From Gnetum montanum (Eukaryota; Streptophyta; Gnetopsida; Gnetales; Gnetaceae), in the NCBI GenBank assembly GCA_015680685.1, contig MNCI01033639.1, positions 141,627-205,626 of the forward strand: DNA of 64,000 bases, written 5' to 3'. Below the pieces are notes generated by a model. That model searched no databases. It was not told the origin of the DNA and worked only from the letters and a program-made list of their open reading frames with translations. Made by a program: the position numbers and the translations under genes. Of this stretch, positions 1-10,991 are shown in pieces. The first letter of the stretch is position 1; each line of letters begins with the position of its first letter.

Positions 1-315
1 GATCATGTGTGTCCCCAAGTACATCACACTTGAATAAAGGTGTTGTACAATTACAAGCATCACACTACGGGCATGCACTTGGGAAAATAGTCTAACTCCT
101 ATGGAAAAAAACTACAAGGGCTTTGCTACAACTACTAGAAAGATACCTAGGTGTGGCGGAGGGCCACTTATTTATAGGCTAAAATAGGCTCTGCGTAAAT
201 GGGGCCACGTCGATGCATGGAGGGATGCATCGACAGGGCCGCGTTGACATGGCCGCGTATATGGGGCCCTGCATATGTAGCCTAGTCGACGCATCGACTA
301 CTTAGTGCTTCATCA
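1..315 (-). repeat. 3' LTR (partial) of gag-only Athila-like element G1
   Basis: This is the upstream part of an LTR read on the minus strand; the rest lies left of the window. Its inner edge is at 315, where plus-strand ...TTCATCA meets the polypurine tract, so on the minus strand the LTR opens with TGATGA. The same family's LTRs end in TCATCA (for example at 28980), giving a 6-bp terminal inverted repeat. A minus-strand TATA-like box (CCTATAAATA) lies near 170-181. Homologous LTRs are at 3655-4130, 4827-5547, 19041-19871, 28072-28980 and 59298-59720. Confidence 0.8.
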
Positions 316-329
316 TACCCCCACGACTA
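316..329 (-). other. Polypurine tract of G1
   Basis: On the minus strand this reads AGTCGTGGGGGTA and directly precedes the LTR start TGATGA. It is the expected primer site for plus-strand DNA synthesis. The same arrangement (TTGTGGGGGTA before TGATGA) occurs at 59721-59731. Confidence 0.75.
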
Positions 330-1560
330 AATAACAACTCATCCTTGAGTTAAGGAAAGTGAGGAACAAGCTCAATTGAATACACAGTGGATAGGTATGG
401 GATTATTGACTAACTAGAGATTTATTCATGGCGCAGTGGAGAATTAATCAAAATTTGGACATAGACACAAAAGATAAAACTTGTAGAAGTCATGGGGTTC
501 CTGATAGTGGTGGCTCCTCCACGGGTGCCTTTCCTTTGTCCTGTGCATTAGGCTTTTGGGATTGATACCATTGAAGAAGAACTTGACGTTTCTCATCTTC
601 TATCTGAGGATTATGAGCCGTCCATGCTGATGTTCCAATTTTTGATGAAATCGGCATTTCCCATGGGCACGGTAGCTACAGGAATACTTGATTGGCCTTG
701 ACAAGCCATGCCGTAGATAGCCATCGTTCCTCTTCATAGGCTTGGGCCCTGACCTCTCCACCTTTTGCTTGGCCAGCTTATGCAGTGACAGGAGGTCCTT
801 GATGGATGCTGAATGATTGTGCCTCCTGCTCCGTACGTTCTACATGAGGTCCTTGGCTTTTGCCTCCCCCTGGGTGTTTAATTGCACCTTGAGAAGGTCC
901 TCCTTGTTGTCCTCTTTTTAGGGCCATCTATAATCAAACAAAGATCAATTGTTAGTAATGTTATTGAAAAAAATTCAATGATTTCATACTCCCAGTTTTT
1001 TTTCTCTCTCTCTCTTTTGAAAAGCTTATCTTTATTGGGTGCCTTTAATACTCTTATTCCAAATTTTCGTTATATCTACAAGGATCTTAGTACAACCAAG
1101 CTACATGATAGCACCTACAGATGTTACCAAAAAGAATCCACAAGTTCCCTTGATGTCACACCCTGACCATTCCCTCTTAGTCCTTTATTTTTCACTCTGG
1201 GCATAATGAGCACAAAATTACTTTAAGTTTTAATGATGTCAAGAATATCATCGTACCCAGAGTAGAACCTCTTATTAATAGAGTGGTTGGGTGGATGTGG
1301 TGGGTTCACTATCCAAAGAATTAATCACCTGAGACTTGATAGCATAGAATAACACCTCAACCAACGAGTCACATGAGTGTTTTATTCGTAGATGAGATTA
1401 CTCATAAAAAGATAAAAAGACAAAAAGATAAAACAATAAATTAAAAGGTGAAAAAATAGAAAACAAAAAGTTAAAAATTAAAGAAACAGAAAAATATTTA
1501 TGAATTTTGTGTTGTTAGAATGGAGGATATCCCCCATAGCTAAATGGTTGAGCATGGCTA
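330..1560 (-). other. 3' non-coding region of G1
   Basis: No credible coding sequence. Two parts have relatives elsewhere. 330-480 resembles 59740-59860, just inside the LTR of element G5. 1180-1560 is homologous to 31500-31798, downstream of gag in element G4 (opposite strand), and more weakly to 61340-61740 downstream of the integrase in G5. 1390-1500 is rich in A and AAAAAGATAAAAAG-type runs. This stretch joins gag straight to the LTR with no pol between. Confidence 0.6.
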
Positions 1561-1643
1561 GAATTAATAAATGGAAGGTGGGGATCCTTGCATGTTGAAA
1601 ATATTGGGACCTAGTCATACTTACCCCATTGGGGTTCACACAC

Positions 1644-3515
1644 TTAATTAGACTTGACATAGTGGGGCAAGTTATAAGATGTGGTTAATTTATAAGGAGT
1701 TGACCCACTATGGTACTTGTGACCATACGATGGTATGCAAGGATCAACATGTCTCCCCATGTGAAAATATTCATTGGGCCCCATGGTTGTTGGAGTATTG
1801 AGTGGTGGCCTTGATAAGGTAACATGAGGCATTGGGTTCGAAGAGGAAGATGCATCACAGTGTTGGATTTGTGCTAATTTGGTGGATGTAGTGGTTTCTG
1901 AACTGTGGTGTCCCTTTTGATGGTCATGTCTAAAGAAGGGATGCCTTCGATGTTGTGAAGGACCTCCACTGCTATTAACAATAGTAGCACAAGTAACGTT
2001 TGCAGGTTGGTGTTGTGGTGCAAAATCTTCTAGCATAGCTGCTGGTGATGTAGAAGGGGGTGAAGTATGAGAATATTGAGGTTGAGGAGAAGTGTAAGGC
2101 ACATGAGGTGGTGATCTTGTTGGAGAGGACATGGGTGGATAGTACTTGGGAGAATGATAATGATGAGGTGAGGTAGAGGATGCTAATCCCATTGGAGAAA
2201 CAAGGTGTTGAACATAATAAGCATTTGGTGTTGGGACATACAAAGGGTATGGTCTAGTTGACGATGGCCTCCCCCACGACTGAGGTTTTTACCACTGTGG
2301 TTGAACCCAATATTTTTGTATGAAATCTAGATGTAACATTCCACCCCAATGCTCATGTAAATGTGACAAAATTGGGCATTGGCCTTTGGGGTGATCATAC
2401 AGATATACATTACATTGATATGTGAAATTGGCAGTTGAGTTCTTATTCTTATTATCTTCTACCCTTTGTTTCGATTGTCACATGGTGTCCTGTCCTGTTT
2501 CTCGATTTGGCATAGTTCTTCCTCTAATAATGTTGTCATATTCTCCACATCTCTCATGTACCTAGTCCGTCATCTTATTGATCTTTACCTCAATTTCATC
2601 TAGTGATTGTAGGATTGGAAAAGATGATTCCACCTCGAAGTGAGTGGATTTCTCCTCTTCATGATCATGGACCCTTGTTAAGTTGAGATTTTGGTCCTGT
2701 TGAGAACTTTCAACATTCTCCCATTTGGCTATTTCTCCTTCTTCTTTTGCTACCTGCTTAATAAGCTCTTGGAATTGATGGGTTCGTAGCTCATATATTT
2801 TACCTTGGGCGTACATCCCTAGGATCTCCCTTGTTTCATTACGGAGCCCATCTATGATATGGTACATTAGCCTTTCCTTGGAGAACCCATGGCCTGAGTG
2901 GTTGTTTAACAGTGCATAATATCTTTCTAAGGCCATGTCTAAGGGTTCAAGTTGTGCTTGTTTCCATTCTTGGATTTGTCTCCTTAAGGCTGACACTATC
3001 GCATAGGTTTGATATCTTTCATTGAAGAGTTCTACCATTGTCGGCCAACGTTGAATTGATTTTGGTTTTAACGACCTATACCATACTTTTGCTTGGCCAA
3101 TGAGTGTTAGAGGAAAGAGCTTAAGTTTTTTCCACCCATTATCAATGTCATTCCATGCACAGGCATCATGGAAGGCTTGTAGATGATGTTGGGGGTCTAA
3201 ATCATAGCCTCCTGAAAACTTCGCAAAATTGTTTAAGTCAAGCCTGGGTAGGCGGCTTTCCTTACGATGCCTGTGGGATATTTGAACAGCCTCTTATATT
3301 TTTGTTAAGCTTGTAGTGGCCAATAGGGGTTCATCGTCACTAGGTATGTTATGCAGTTGTGATTTGGGACGATGTTGTTTGCGTTAATGCTCATAGGAAA
3401 CCCCTACATCAGATTGGGTACTCCAAACTTCATCTTCATTATCATATAATTTTTTGGTTTTCCAATGAATTGCCTTACTAGTTGTTGCATTGTCATAGTC
3501 TTGTGAGAGAGACAT
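1644..3515 (-). pseudogene. Gag of gag-only element G1 (broken)
   Basis: Remnant of a Ty3/gypsy capsid gene. The ATG at 3515 (product begins MSLSQDYDNA) lies about 120 bp after the primer site and matches the start of the homologous gag at 29106, which begins MSLS. The best block, 2562-3038, is a 158-residue helical Retrotrans_gag-type segment with LFNERYQTY near its start and a DMALERYYALL stretch. 1644-2243 gives a 199-residue Pro/Ser/His/Tyr-rich tail. No CCHC zinc knuckle is visible. The blocks are in different frames and interrupted by stops, so no full-length protein is possible. No protease, RT or integrase follows. Confidence 0.75.
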
Positions 3516-3634
3516 GGTTGTAAATTTGTGTGTGATTTAATTACAATTATTATTATTATTTTTCTAAAAGATATATCGTCAAGGCTTTGTTATAGCGATC
3601 TTGTATGATGTAACTAATCTAAATAACTAGCACC

Positions 3635-3653
3635 ATCCCCAACAACGACACCA
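3635..3653 (-). other. Primer-binding site of G1 (tRNA-Asp type)
   Basis: On the minus strand: TGGTGTCGTTGTTGGGGAT, one base inside the LTR end. It resembles the tRNA-Asp-type site remembered for Athila elements (TGGCGCCGTTGCCGGGGA...), with C-to-T changes. It fixes the direction of the element. Confidence 0.75.
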
Positions 3654-3654
3654 A

Positions 3655-4130
3655 TGATGAGTGGCGAGGTACCCCTACACTCAACCATACAAATATGAGC
3701 GTTCACGCATAATTTGGTTGAACTCCGTGGACAGGCTAGCTGTGGTATCTAGATAGTTACACGTTGATCGCAATTCACTATCTTCCCACTTGGAATAGTA
3801 TTTGCTTTGTCACATACGGTTTAGTCTAGAGTGAGACGTATGATGTGATCCTAAACTAGTGCTACTCCTGGAGACAATGGAAATAATCTTGATTAAACTA
3901 ATAAGCAATAGGAAATGAAGTCTAAGCTAGCCTAAGTGCGATGAGCATCCGTTCCTTAATCCTTCGTACACATCTTAGACCTGGTGCATGACTACTACTG
4001 GGATTACCAAGCATAGATCCTAGGTACGCTATTGGGTTACCAAGTAGTCACACTTAAATGCTCGTGATTAAGTCGTACTCATTCTGCATTTAACAATAGG
4101 AATAATAAATGATGGTAAAGAAATATCGGA
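3655..4130 (-). repeat. 5' LTR of G1, truncated
   Basis: Begins (plus-strand view) TGATGAGTGG next to the primer site and matches the downstream half of the + LTR at 28072-28980 up to about 28500. Beyond about 4090-4130 the match fades and gag-type sequence of another copy starts, so the U3 part is missing. The right edge is approximate. Confidence 0.65.
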
Positions 4131-4139
4131 CACTTAGAA

Positions 4140-4663
4140 GTATGTCTGATATCGCGTCTCATCACTAGGATTATGTATTGTGGATTGTTTGTTCTAGTTT
4201 TGACCTCCTTTACCAAAGTCAAAGAGAGGAGTCTCTTTGTATGGAAAACCTCTAGAGAAGGATTCTCCACCATAGTTTTGGTACGTCAGGAATGAGGAAT
4301 CATTGGACCACTTCCCCTTCATAGATTCATACTACTACTCTAGTTGTTGATCCCTCCGGCATTGTGCATTAGTGGGATGATAATCCTTGGCATCGCTATC
4401 CTACACAACATATTCAACATGAAGCCCTTGGATGCCCAACTGCATAAGATTTTGTTGGAGCATTGTAGGAATGGATTGTTTAGGTGGCAACACAATGTTT
4501 CCCTCTATCTCTCACCACCACAGTAGTTCATCCTAGTGCAAGAAAAAGGTGAAATTGAGTACATACTCATCAAGATGAGCATATACACTCTATATTGTTG
4601 GGGTACTTATTGATTTGCTCCATCAGACTTGGGTGGAGAACCACTCCCATGAGAAGAAGACAT
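4140..4663 (-). pseudogene. N-terminal gag-leader ORF fragment of element G2
   Basis: The product starts MSSSHGSGSP at 4663 (minus), about 140 bp after a primer site. It is homologous to the block that starts at 18907 in element G3 (MASSHRQIQS); both hold a shared stretch around GTGGGATGATAATCC (plus strand 4371-4385 and 18618-18632). Several stops and frameshifts. The left end runs into the truncated LTR of G1, so G2 keeps only this fragment, its primer site and one LTR. Confidence 0.55.
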
Positions 4664-4806
4664 CTTGTATTAGAAGATAAGAAATGTAGTGTGCTTTCTT
4701 AGAATTGTTGTAGTTATTTGAATGTATGATATGACTTTAGGATTTGTTCTAATGATGTTAAATAATTTTTCACTAAGTCCTAGATAGCACACATAATGAA
4801 CAAAAG

Positions 4807-4825
4807 GTCCCTGACAATAATGCCA
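4807..4825 (-). other. Primer-binding site of G2
   Basis: On the minus strand: TGGCATTATTGTCAGGGAC. Same tRNA-Asp-type site as G1 but with a different set of changes, nearly all C-to-T or G-to-A. One base separates it from the LTR edge at 4827. Confidence 0.7.
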
Positions 4826-4826
4826 A

Positions 4827-5547
4827 TGATGAGCTATGAGTACCCCTACCCTTAATCATATGAATCACAAGTGTTCATGCACAATCCAATTGAATTCTAC
4901 AAACCTTAAGTTCCTAAGTACACTAGTTCTAGGATGTGAAATCTAATCATGATGATCGTTGTCTTCCCAACTATACTTGTGGAGCTTAGTTGTATGGTTA
5001 AGTGTAATTGAGGCACATGATTTTTATTATTATATATTTTATTCGTTTATGATTAATAACAAGTTGAAACTCAATTGATGAACTAATTTAACTAATCTAA
5101 TTGCTAATTAATAACTAACTATCCTAACATAAGCATCNTTACTTGGAAACATTAAATAAATATACATAAAACATTAAATGCATAAATAAAATATTTAATC
5201 TATCTAAGGTGTTGTAAGGTTTATTAGAAAGCTCATCTTTATTGCCGCACACACTGCCATCCTCAAGTATAATAGTGTTCAAATAAAGATTTGTACACTA
5301 AATGACTCCTATTATGGACACTTTGAAAAATATTCTAACTATGGAGAAAAGAAATTGCAAGAGCTCTGCTATGCTATGATAAAACGTATGCCTAAACCAT
5401 GTGCCCAAGCGCTATATTTATAGGCTGGCACACATCCCGCGATATTGGATATCCAACATTGCTTCTTGGGCCTTAATATTGGGTATATGATATCAGGGCT
5501 TTGATATTAGATTCTAATATCAGAGCTAAACAAAATACGATTCATCA
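4827..5547 (-). repeat. LTR shared by G2 (as 5' LTR) and G3 (as 3' LTR)
   Basis: Runs TGATGAGC...TTCATCA in plus view. G2's primer site lies on its left and the 3' non-coding region of the pol-bearing element G3 on its right, so one LTR serves two internal regions. A minus-strand AATAAA is at 5236-5241, a TATA-like box at about 5411-5418, and GATATC-rich U3 sequence at 5436-5530. An N at 5138 replaces sequence that other copies keep (19341-19560). The polypurine tract expected after 5547 is absent, so the junction with G3 is deleted. Confidence 0.7.
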
Positions 5548-6600
5548 GGTATGGAGTTTTGCGTTTCAATCACATGAAGTCCTTGTAAAGTTTGTGATTA
5601 AAGTGATCTTAGGAACATCGCATCCTTAGTTGGAATCAAGATCATGCACTGCTAGTGACTTCTCATTGGCACTTTGAGACCGTTCAACCCCCTAGAGCTT
5701 ATGGACACCCCCAAGGATCACCCACCATTCCAAATAGAGAAAAAAAGAGAAGTTAGAAGTGAAGAGGGCCTTAGTTAGAGGGGTGCCTTCAAGCATAGAT
5801 AACATGTCTTTCTAGCCCCATAACCATGACTTGTAGCCCATTATTTGGTTTAAGGGATGTGCTTTAAATACCCATGTTTTTTTTCTTTTTTCTTTTTTTT
5901 TTTCATGAGAACCACACCATGCAAAGATATTGGTTATTGTTATTGGTTGATGTTAGGAATGGTAAGAAATTGATGAAAATACCCACAAAACTCTAGATGG
6001 TAGTTAGTACAAAAGATGGGAATTTCCCTTAAAGCCACATCCTTGCTAATTCCTATTGATTTGTTGCAATGCTAAAGAACACCAAGGTTACAAGTTCATT
6101 CAAAGTTGTTATTAGAAAGAACCTCATGCTTCCAAAATAAAAGAACACCATAGAGTTTTCATGGAATGGATAAATGACGTGAGCTCACTACCTAATATCA
6201 TGAGAAAACTAATATCTCATTAATCAATGTCAAAATTCAATGATGAAATCCAATCATTAAGCAATCGATTTAAGCAATATAATTCAATTCACCATCATTA
6301 ATTATCAGCTATGTTCGACACCAAAGTTCTAATGGCAATAAAGAAGAAAATGACATATAAGGAAATCTAAATAAATAAAAATATAAAAGAAAGTGTAAAA
6401 TGCTCAAGAAAATGGCAAACGTATGAAAAATGATGTAAAACAAAAAGTTGAAACTAAGGAGCCACTTATAGGATGTTAGCATTGATGGATGTCTCCCCCA
6501 TGACTAAGTTGGAAGGGAGAGATCCGAAAGATTGATGTGCTTGGCCATCAGTTGAGGTATTATCCCCACTAGTTGTTCTTATTTCCAAGAGAGGTTTAAG
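5548..6600 (-). other. 3' non-coding region of G3
   Basis: Matches 60670-61740 of G5 (for example CATGAAGTCC, GTGCTTT, ACCACACCATGCAAAGA). It holds a T-rich run at 5877-5903 and a minus-strand purine run, CATGGGGGAGACATCC (plus 6486-6501), the same motif found just after gag in G1 and G4. About 900 bp next to the LTR, present in G5, are missing. No coding sequence seen. Confidence 0.55.
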
Positions 6601-6729
6601 TTGTTGGAAATTGACTAATAATCTCTTAGTTGGGCTATTAGGATGTTATATCATCATGGACCTAGAGGAGAATGTTTCATATATAATGTCAGGGCCCATA
6701 GCATCTGGAATTTAGTATGTTGAAGTACA

Positions 6730-7640
6730 TGCATGGGGTTCTAGTAGAACATCTTATCACCTAGTTGAAACTTTACTTTCCTTATTCTAAGGTCATGAAA
6801 TTATTTGTTATGTGCCTTGTTCACTTGATTCAATGATAGGACCACTAATCTATTCTCATCTAGCATGTTAAGATTCATTAGTCTTATTCTTTTGGCTATA
6901 CTTAGGTCCAAGTCAAGATCATAGGCCATTAAAAGTGTATAGCGATAAGCTTGGATGGAAAGAGTTGGAAGTTTCATATAGAGTAACTCATAAGGAGAAT
7001 AACCAATGGGAAGTTTTCACATTGAATGATAAGCTCAAAGAGCATCATTGAGTTTATTGCTCCAGTCCTTCCCATATTTACTAATTGTGCATGTTAGTAT
7101 TCTAGTAATTTCCTTGTTAGTGACCTTAGCTTAATCATTGGCTTAGGGGTGGGTATGGAGTTGTTAATTTACGTTCAACTCCCAAGCATTGCATGAGCCT
7201 TCAAAAAGTTACACTAGTAAGGTGTGTTTCATTGTTTGAAATTAGTGCTCATGGCATACCAAACCTATTTACAATATTTTGTTGTACATACCAGGCTACC
7301 GTAGAGGATGAACAGTTGGTGATGGCCATGGCTTTAGCCCATTTGGTGCAATAATCAATAGCCATGATGATGTATACCTTTTCATTTGACATAGTATTGA
7401 TGGACCCCATGAAATCAATCCCCTAAAGATTAAAAGGCTCCATTGGTTGGATCCACTATTGAGGCACTTGCGTTCATGCAGTCCTCCTTCCATCATGTTA
7501 GCATCTATCATAGGAACGAAAGAAGTGATGTGCATTCCTAAAGATTGTGGGCCAATATACCACATCATTAAAATCTTAATGGTCATCCTCCTCCTAGCAT
7601 AGTGGCCCCCAAGGATCCTTGTGTACATCCTAGAGGTCTC
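6730..7640 (-). pseudogene. Integrase of Athila-like element G3 (broken)
   Basis: Remnant of a Ty3/gypsy integrase. Reading leftward: a decayed zinc-binding end (7628-7500), then a core with GIDFMGS, IDYCTKWAK (first catalytic Asp present), SNNETH where SDNGTH is usual (second Asp now Asn), LTTPYPP, and a C-terminal part ending near GDKMFY at about 6735. Close in sequence to the integrase of G5 (61968-62648). Several stops and frameshifts. It lies immediately left of the RNase H/RT region that is split by copia element C1. Confidence 0.7.
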
Positions 7641-8054
7641 AAAGTTGATCTACATCGGGGACACACCATCGTACCAGGCCATCTATGCAACTCTTGTAGA
7701 GATTACCATTGATTTCCATGATGTGTTTGGCCTGATGAAGAAACTACTATTTCTTCTTATGGTCTTACTCTTGTGGTGCCTCTTGTATGAGTAGATATGA
7801 GAGGATGTGCTCATACCAGTTTGTTTCTTTAGGATTTTAAGAATTAATAGCACCAGCAAATAGGAGTTCATTAGGAAATTGATCAGAGAGTGGAATCTCA
7901 TCCTCTTTGTTATCCCATCTTAACTAAACAAGAGCACAACTACCCACATTCTTGGTTCCCTTTCAGTCAATCATTGTTAAATCAAACTCCTAGAGGATCA
8001 TCAACCACTATATAACATAGGGACTCACCATTGGCCTGTTCATCAAGAACTGGA
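7641..8054 (-). pseudogene. RNase H-integrase linker of G3, left side of the C1 insertion
   Basis: Homologous to 62820-63296 of G5. The run at 7980-8050 (HHYIV-like sequence encoded opposite ATCAACCACTATATAACATAGG) matches 63240-63290 and continues on the far side of C1 at 14372. No open frame of useful length. Confidence 0.6.
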
Positions 8055-9161
8055 TGTTGACGTTTTGGTATGTCAAAACATTAAGGAAAATGGTGATGCT
8101 CTTGCAAGGCATGAAGGAGGGCTCATGTGATGACATCTACAAAGAGATGTCAATGTGAAGACTTTACAAATGAGAACTACAATGAGATGTCAAGGTGAAG
8201 ACTCAAGTACTTAAGTGGAAGCAAGAGCAAAGATGAAGACTACAGAAAAATGATGAGTTTCTAAGATCAGGGATGAGCCAAATCAATGAAATAAAGCCTC
8301 AAGGAGCAGAGTCCAAAAATTAAGAAGATGTCTACACGATGCAGAAGATGTCTTGGCCAAAGTTTAGAAGAACGAGAGAAGACATATTGAAAAAATAGTA
8401 GATGTCTACCATTAGGAGAAGAAGATGTCTACTTAGAATTCAAGTCTGAATAGTGAGACATCCTAATCTTGAAGAAGATGTCTCTCCTAGCCTTTAGCTA
8501 GCCATTGCATGAATTTTGAGGTGATTTCAAAAACATCAAGGCATAAGAAGACTTCATTCTCTTGGGGAATGTGCAAGCTTTGTGTGCAATCAAGTGTCAA
8601 TATCAAGTATCATTGTAAACTACCTACTATTGAATTTGTACCTCATTGTTTCATCATTTGTATTGTATAAGTGATTATATTGTATTGTGCTTCAAAGTAC
8701 AAGGACCAACAAATCAGTTGCATCCTATCCTTCTAATTTTTCTATTTCTTGTTGCCTTGTTGGGGTTAATGTGATTCTTATAAGAAGGCATTGTCCTTGA
8801 GCTTGTTGGGATCCTATAGGATTGAGTGTTGGTGTAGCATCACAATGCTCTAGCATGGAGCTCAAGTTGTAAAGGTTGTGGGGTCCTAGAAACCATATTC
8901 CAAGCTTGTTGGAACCTTACAGGGTTGAGTGGATTCATGGCATCAAATCACTATGGAGTAGAGCTTAGAGCTTGTACAAGGTGTGGTACCCTTCAAACCA
9001 CTTTTTAAGAGGAACAAAGTTTTGAGTTGTGCAATTGATCTACCCTTTGAGTGTAGATTACCCAAGTTGGAAAACCATGTAATTTTTAGTGTGGTTTTTG
9101 TGACAATTGATTTTTGTTGGAAAACTTATTCATCTCACCCTTTTAGGTTCTATGATCCTTA
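8055..9161 (+). repeat. 5' LTR of C1
   Basis: Starts TGTTGACGTTTTGG and ends ATCCTTA just before the primer site (3' copy ends ATCCTCA). 1,107 bp. The region 8120-8490 carries about ten copies of AGATGTC or GACATCT in both orientations, a feature shared with the other copia element in the window. Confidence 0.85.
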
Positions 9162-9163
9162 AG

Positions 9164-9176
9164 TGGTATTAGAGCT
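9164..9176 (+). other. Primer-binding site of C1 (tRNA-iMet type)
   Basis: TGGTATTAGAGCT, two bases after the LTR; compare the usual plant site TGGTATCAGAGC. It proves the plus orientation. Confidence 0.85.
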
Positions 9177-9177
9177 A

Positions 9178-9800
9178 GGTACTCTTATGTTCTACATCAA
9201 TCTCCCAAGAGTAAACATGGAAAGGAGCTATTAACATTAGACACATCTAGACAAAGGGATTAATATGCTTCATCAATTATTGTGCCTAATTCCTATATCA
9301 TGTTTATTTCAAAGGTAAAACTCTCATTCCTTTTTTCACCTTCAAAAATAGAGGATACTATACATTTAAGATTGATAAAATTCATCTAAATGATATTTCC
9401 CTTGAAGAAATGTATGAGGTGTTTTGTCATGAAGTTCTTTCTTTTTAAAACTTATGTACTAAAATAAAAGATGTTTTACTTATCAAGAAAATAAAAATTA
9501 TAGTTCTTAATAGTGAATGTTCTTATCTCAAAAAAGAAAAATCACATCTTAAGGTTGAGATTCAAAAACTAACCTATGTGATTGAGTAGATGAGTAAGAA
9601 TCCTTTGGAAAAGTCCAAAGGACAAAATCAAAATGATGGGCATTTGAGAAATTCTACGAATAAATCCAAGTCTAGTAAAAATCCAAGAATATAAAATTGT
9701 TTCTTTTGTGGGAAATCTAATCATATTTAAAAAATTACTTTGCTAGGATGAAACAATACATTTGGTCTTTTCAAAAATAGCCTAGGATTGGAACTTTGCA
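9178..9800 (+). pseudogene. Gag remnant of C1
   Basis: Heavily decayed. The clearest sign is a SIRE-type zinc knuckle at about 9696-9745 (NCFFCGKSNH..., followed by a stop and loss of the last Cys). An acidic, lysine-rich coiled-coil-like stretch precedes it. Much shorter than a normal SIRE gag, so the 5' part has been deleted. Confidence 0.55.
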
Positions 9801-9857
9801 GGTTTGGAAGCAAAAAGAAAGGACATTTGAAATGAATTTGATGACTCAAATAGCTCT

Positions 9858-10462
9858 CTTTGTGACAAATCTAGTAAGTGGTACATTGATAGTGGGTGCT
9901 TAAGGCATATGACAGGCGATAATTCCTACTTTTCCCACTTCACAAAACAAAATTATAAAATAGGCACTTTCGAAGATGACATGGAGGCTTTTATAATAGG
10001 TATTGGTATCATAGGAGCAAAATGTAGAGGTCTTCCAACTGTAAATAAAGTTTTCTTTTTTAATGGGTTAAAACATAATCTTCTAAGTGTTAGTCAACTT
10101 TGTGATTCTAATTTCAATGTTACTTTTTCAAAAGAATCTTGTAGAATACAAGATTTAACCACTGGAAATGTTGTAATAGAAGAAACTAGAAAAGGAAATG
10201 TTTGCATAACTATTTTTGGAAATGATTCTACCCTTGAATCCAAGTGCTTAGTTAGTTGTACAGATGATACTCAATTGTGGCATAGGAAGTTAGGTCACAT
10301 CAACAAAGAAATTCTTCAAACTCTTGTAACAAAGGAAATGGTTCACAGGCTACCTAAACTCAAAGACTTCAATTTGAATACCTATGCAACATGTTGGAAA
10401 GGAAAGCAAACAAGGATAAGAATTGGTAAAAAAAACTATATATGTCTACCTATAGATCCTTA
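9858..10462 (+). pseudogene. Protease and integrase zinc domain of C1
   Basis: An open frame that begins before the first ATG at 9909. The protease site WYIDSGCLRHMTG (9879-9917) keeps the D-S-G triad. It runs through the GLKHNLLSVSQL region to the integrase zinc domain, LWHRKLGHINKE (10275-10310), where both His are kept; the Cys pair is partly kept as ATCWKGK. The frame stops at 10462 just before the integrase core. Confidence 0.75.
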
Positions 10463-10990
10463 AATCTTCTTCATGTGGATGTGGTTGATCCTATTCAAAC
10501 TCTCAACTTGGGAAAGAAAAGATATTTTTTTAACTATAGTTGATGATTACTCTTGCTATATTTGGGTAGCTTTCTTATATCACAAGGATGAGGTATGTGA
10601 TCATTTCTTAAGAATTTGTACCAAGATTTAGAAAGAAAAAGGATATGGCATTAAAATTATCAGAAGTGACAATGGAGGTGATGTCAAGAATGCAAAATTT
10701 AAGCAATTTTGTCAAATAAATGGGATACTCCATTAATTCTCTACTATAAGAACTCCTCAACAAAATGGTATAGCTAAATGAAAGAATAGGATCTTCAATG
10801 ATATGGGAAGAACTATATTAAATTATCAAAATCTTCCTCATCACTTCTTGGATGAAGCTATCAACACTACTTGCTATGTCTCCAATAGAGTATTGGTAAG
10901 AAGATTTACCTCAAAAACTCCTTATGAATTGTGAACTTCTAAAAAAGCTTTAGTAAGTTATTTTCATGTTTTTGGTTCAAAATGTTATAT
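10463..10990 (+). pseudogene. Integrase core of C1 (broken)
   Basis: Continues in other frames. TIVDDYS (10528-10550) keeps the first catalytic Asp; IRSDNGG (10660-10680) the second. The catalytic Glu is lost: the usual VERKN reads AK*KN at about 10769-10785, so Glu became Lys and the Arg codon a stop. At least five in-frame stops. Confidence 0.7.
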
Positions 10991-10991
10991 T

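Noticed and set aside
882-1166. 94-codon plus-strand frame
   Set aside because: Opposite strand of G1's 3' non-coding region; no homologous frame is kept in G5.
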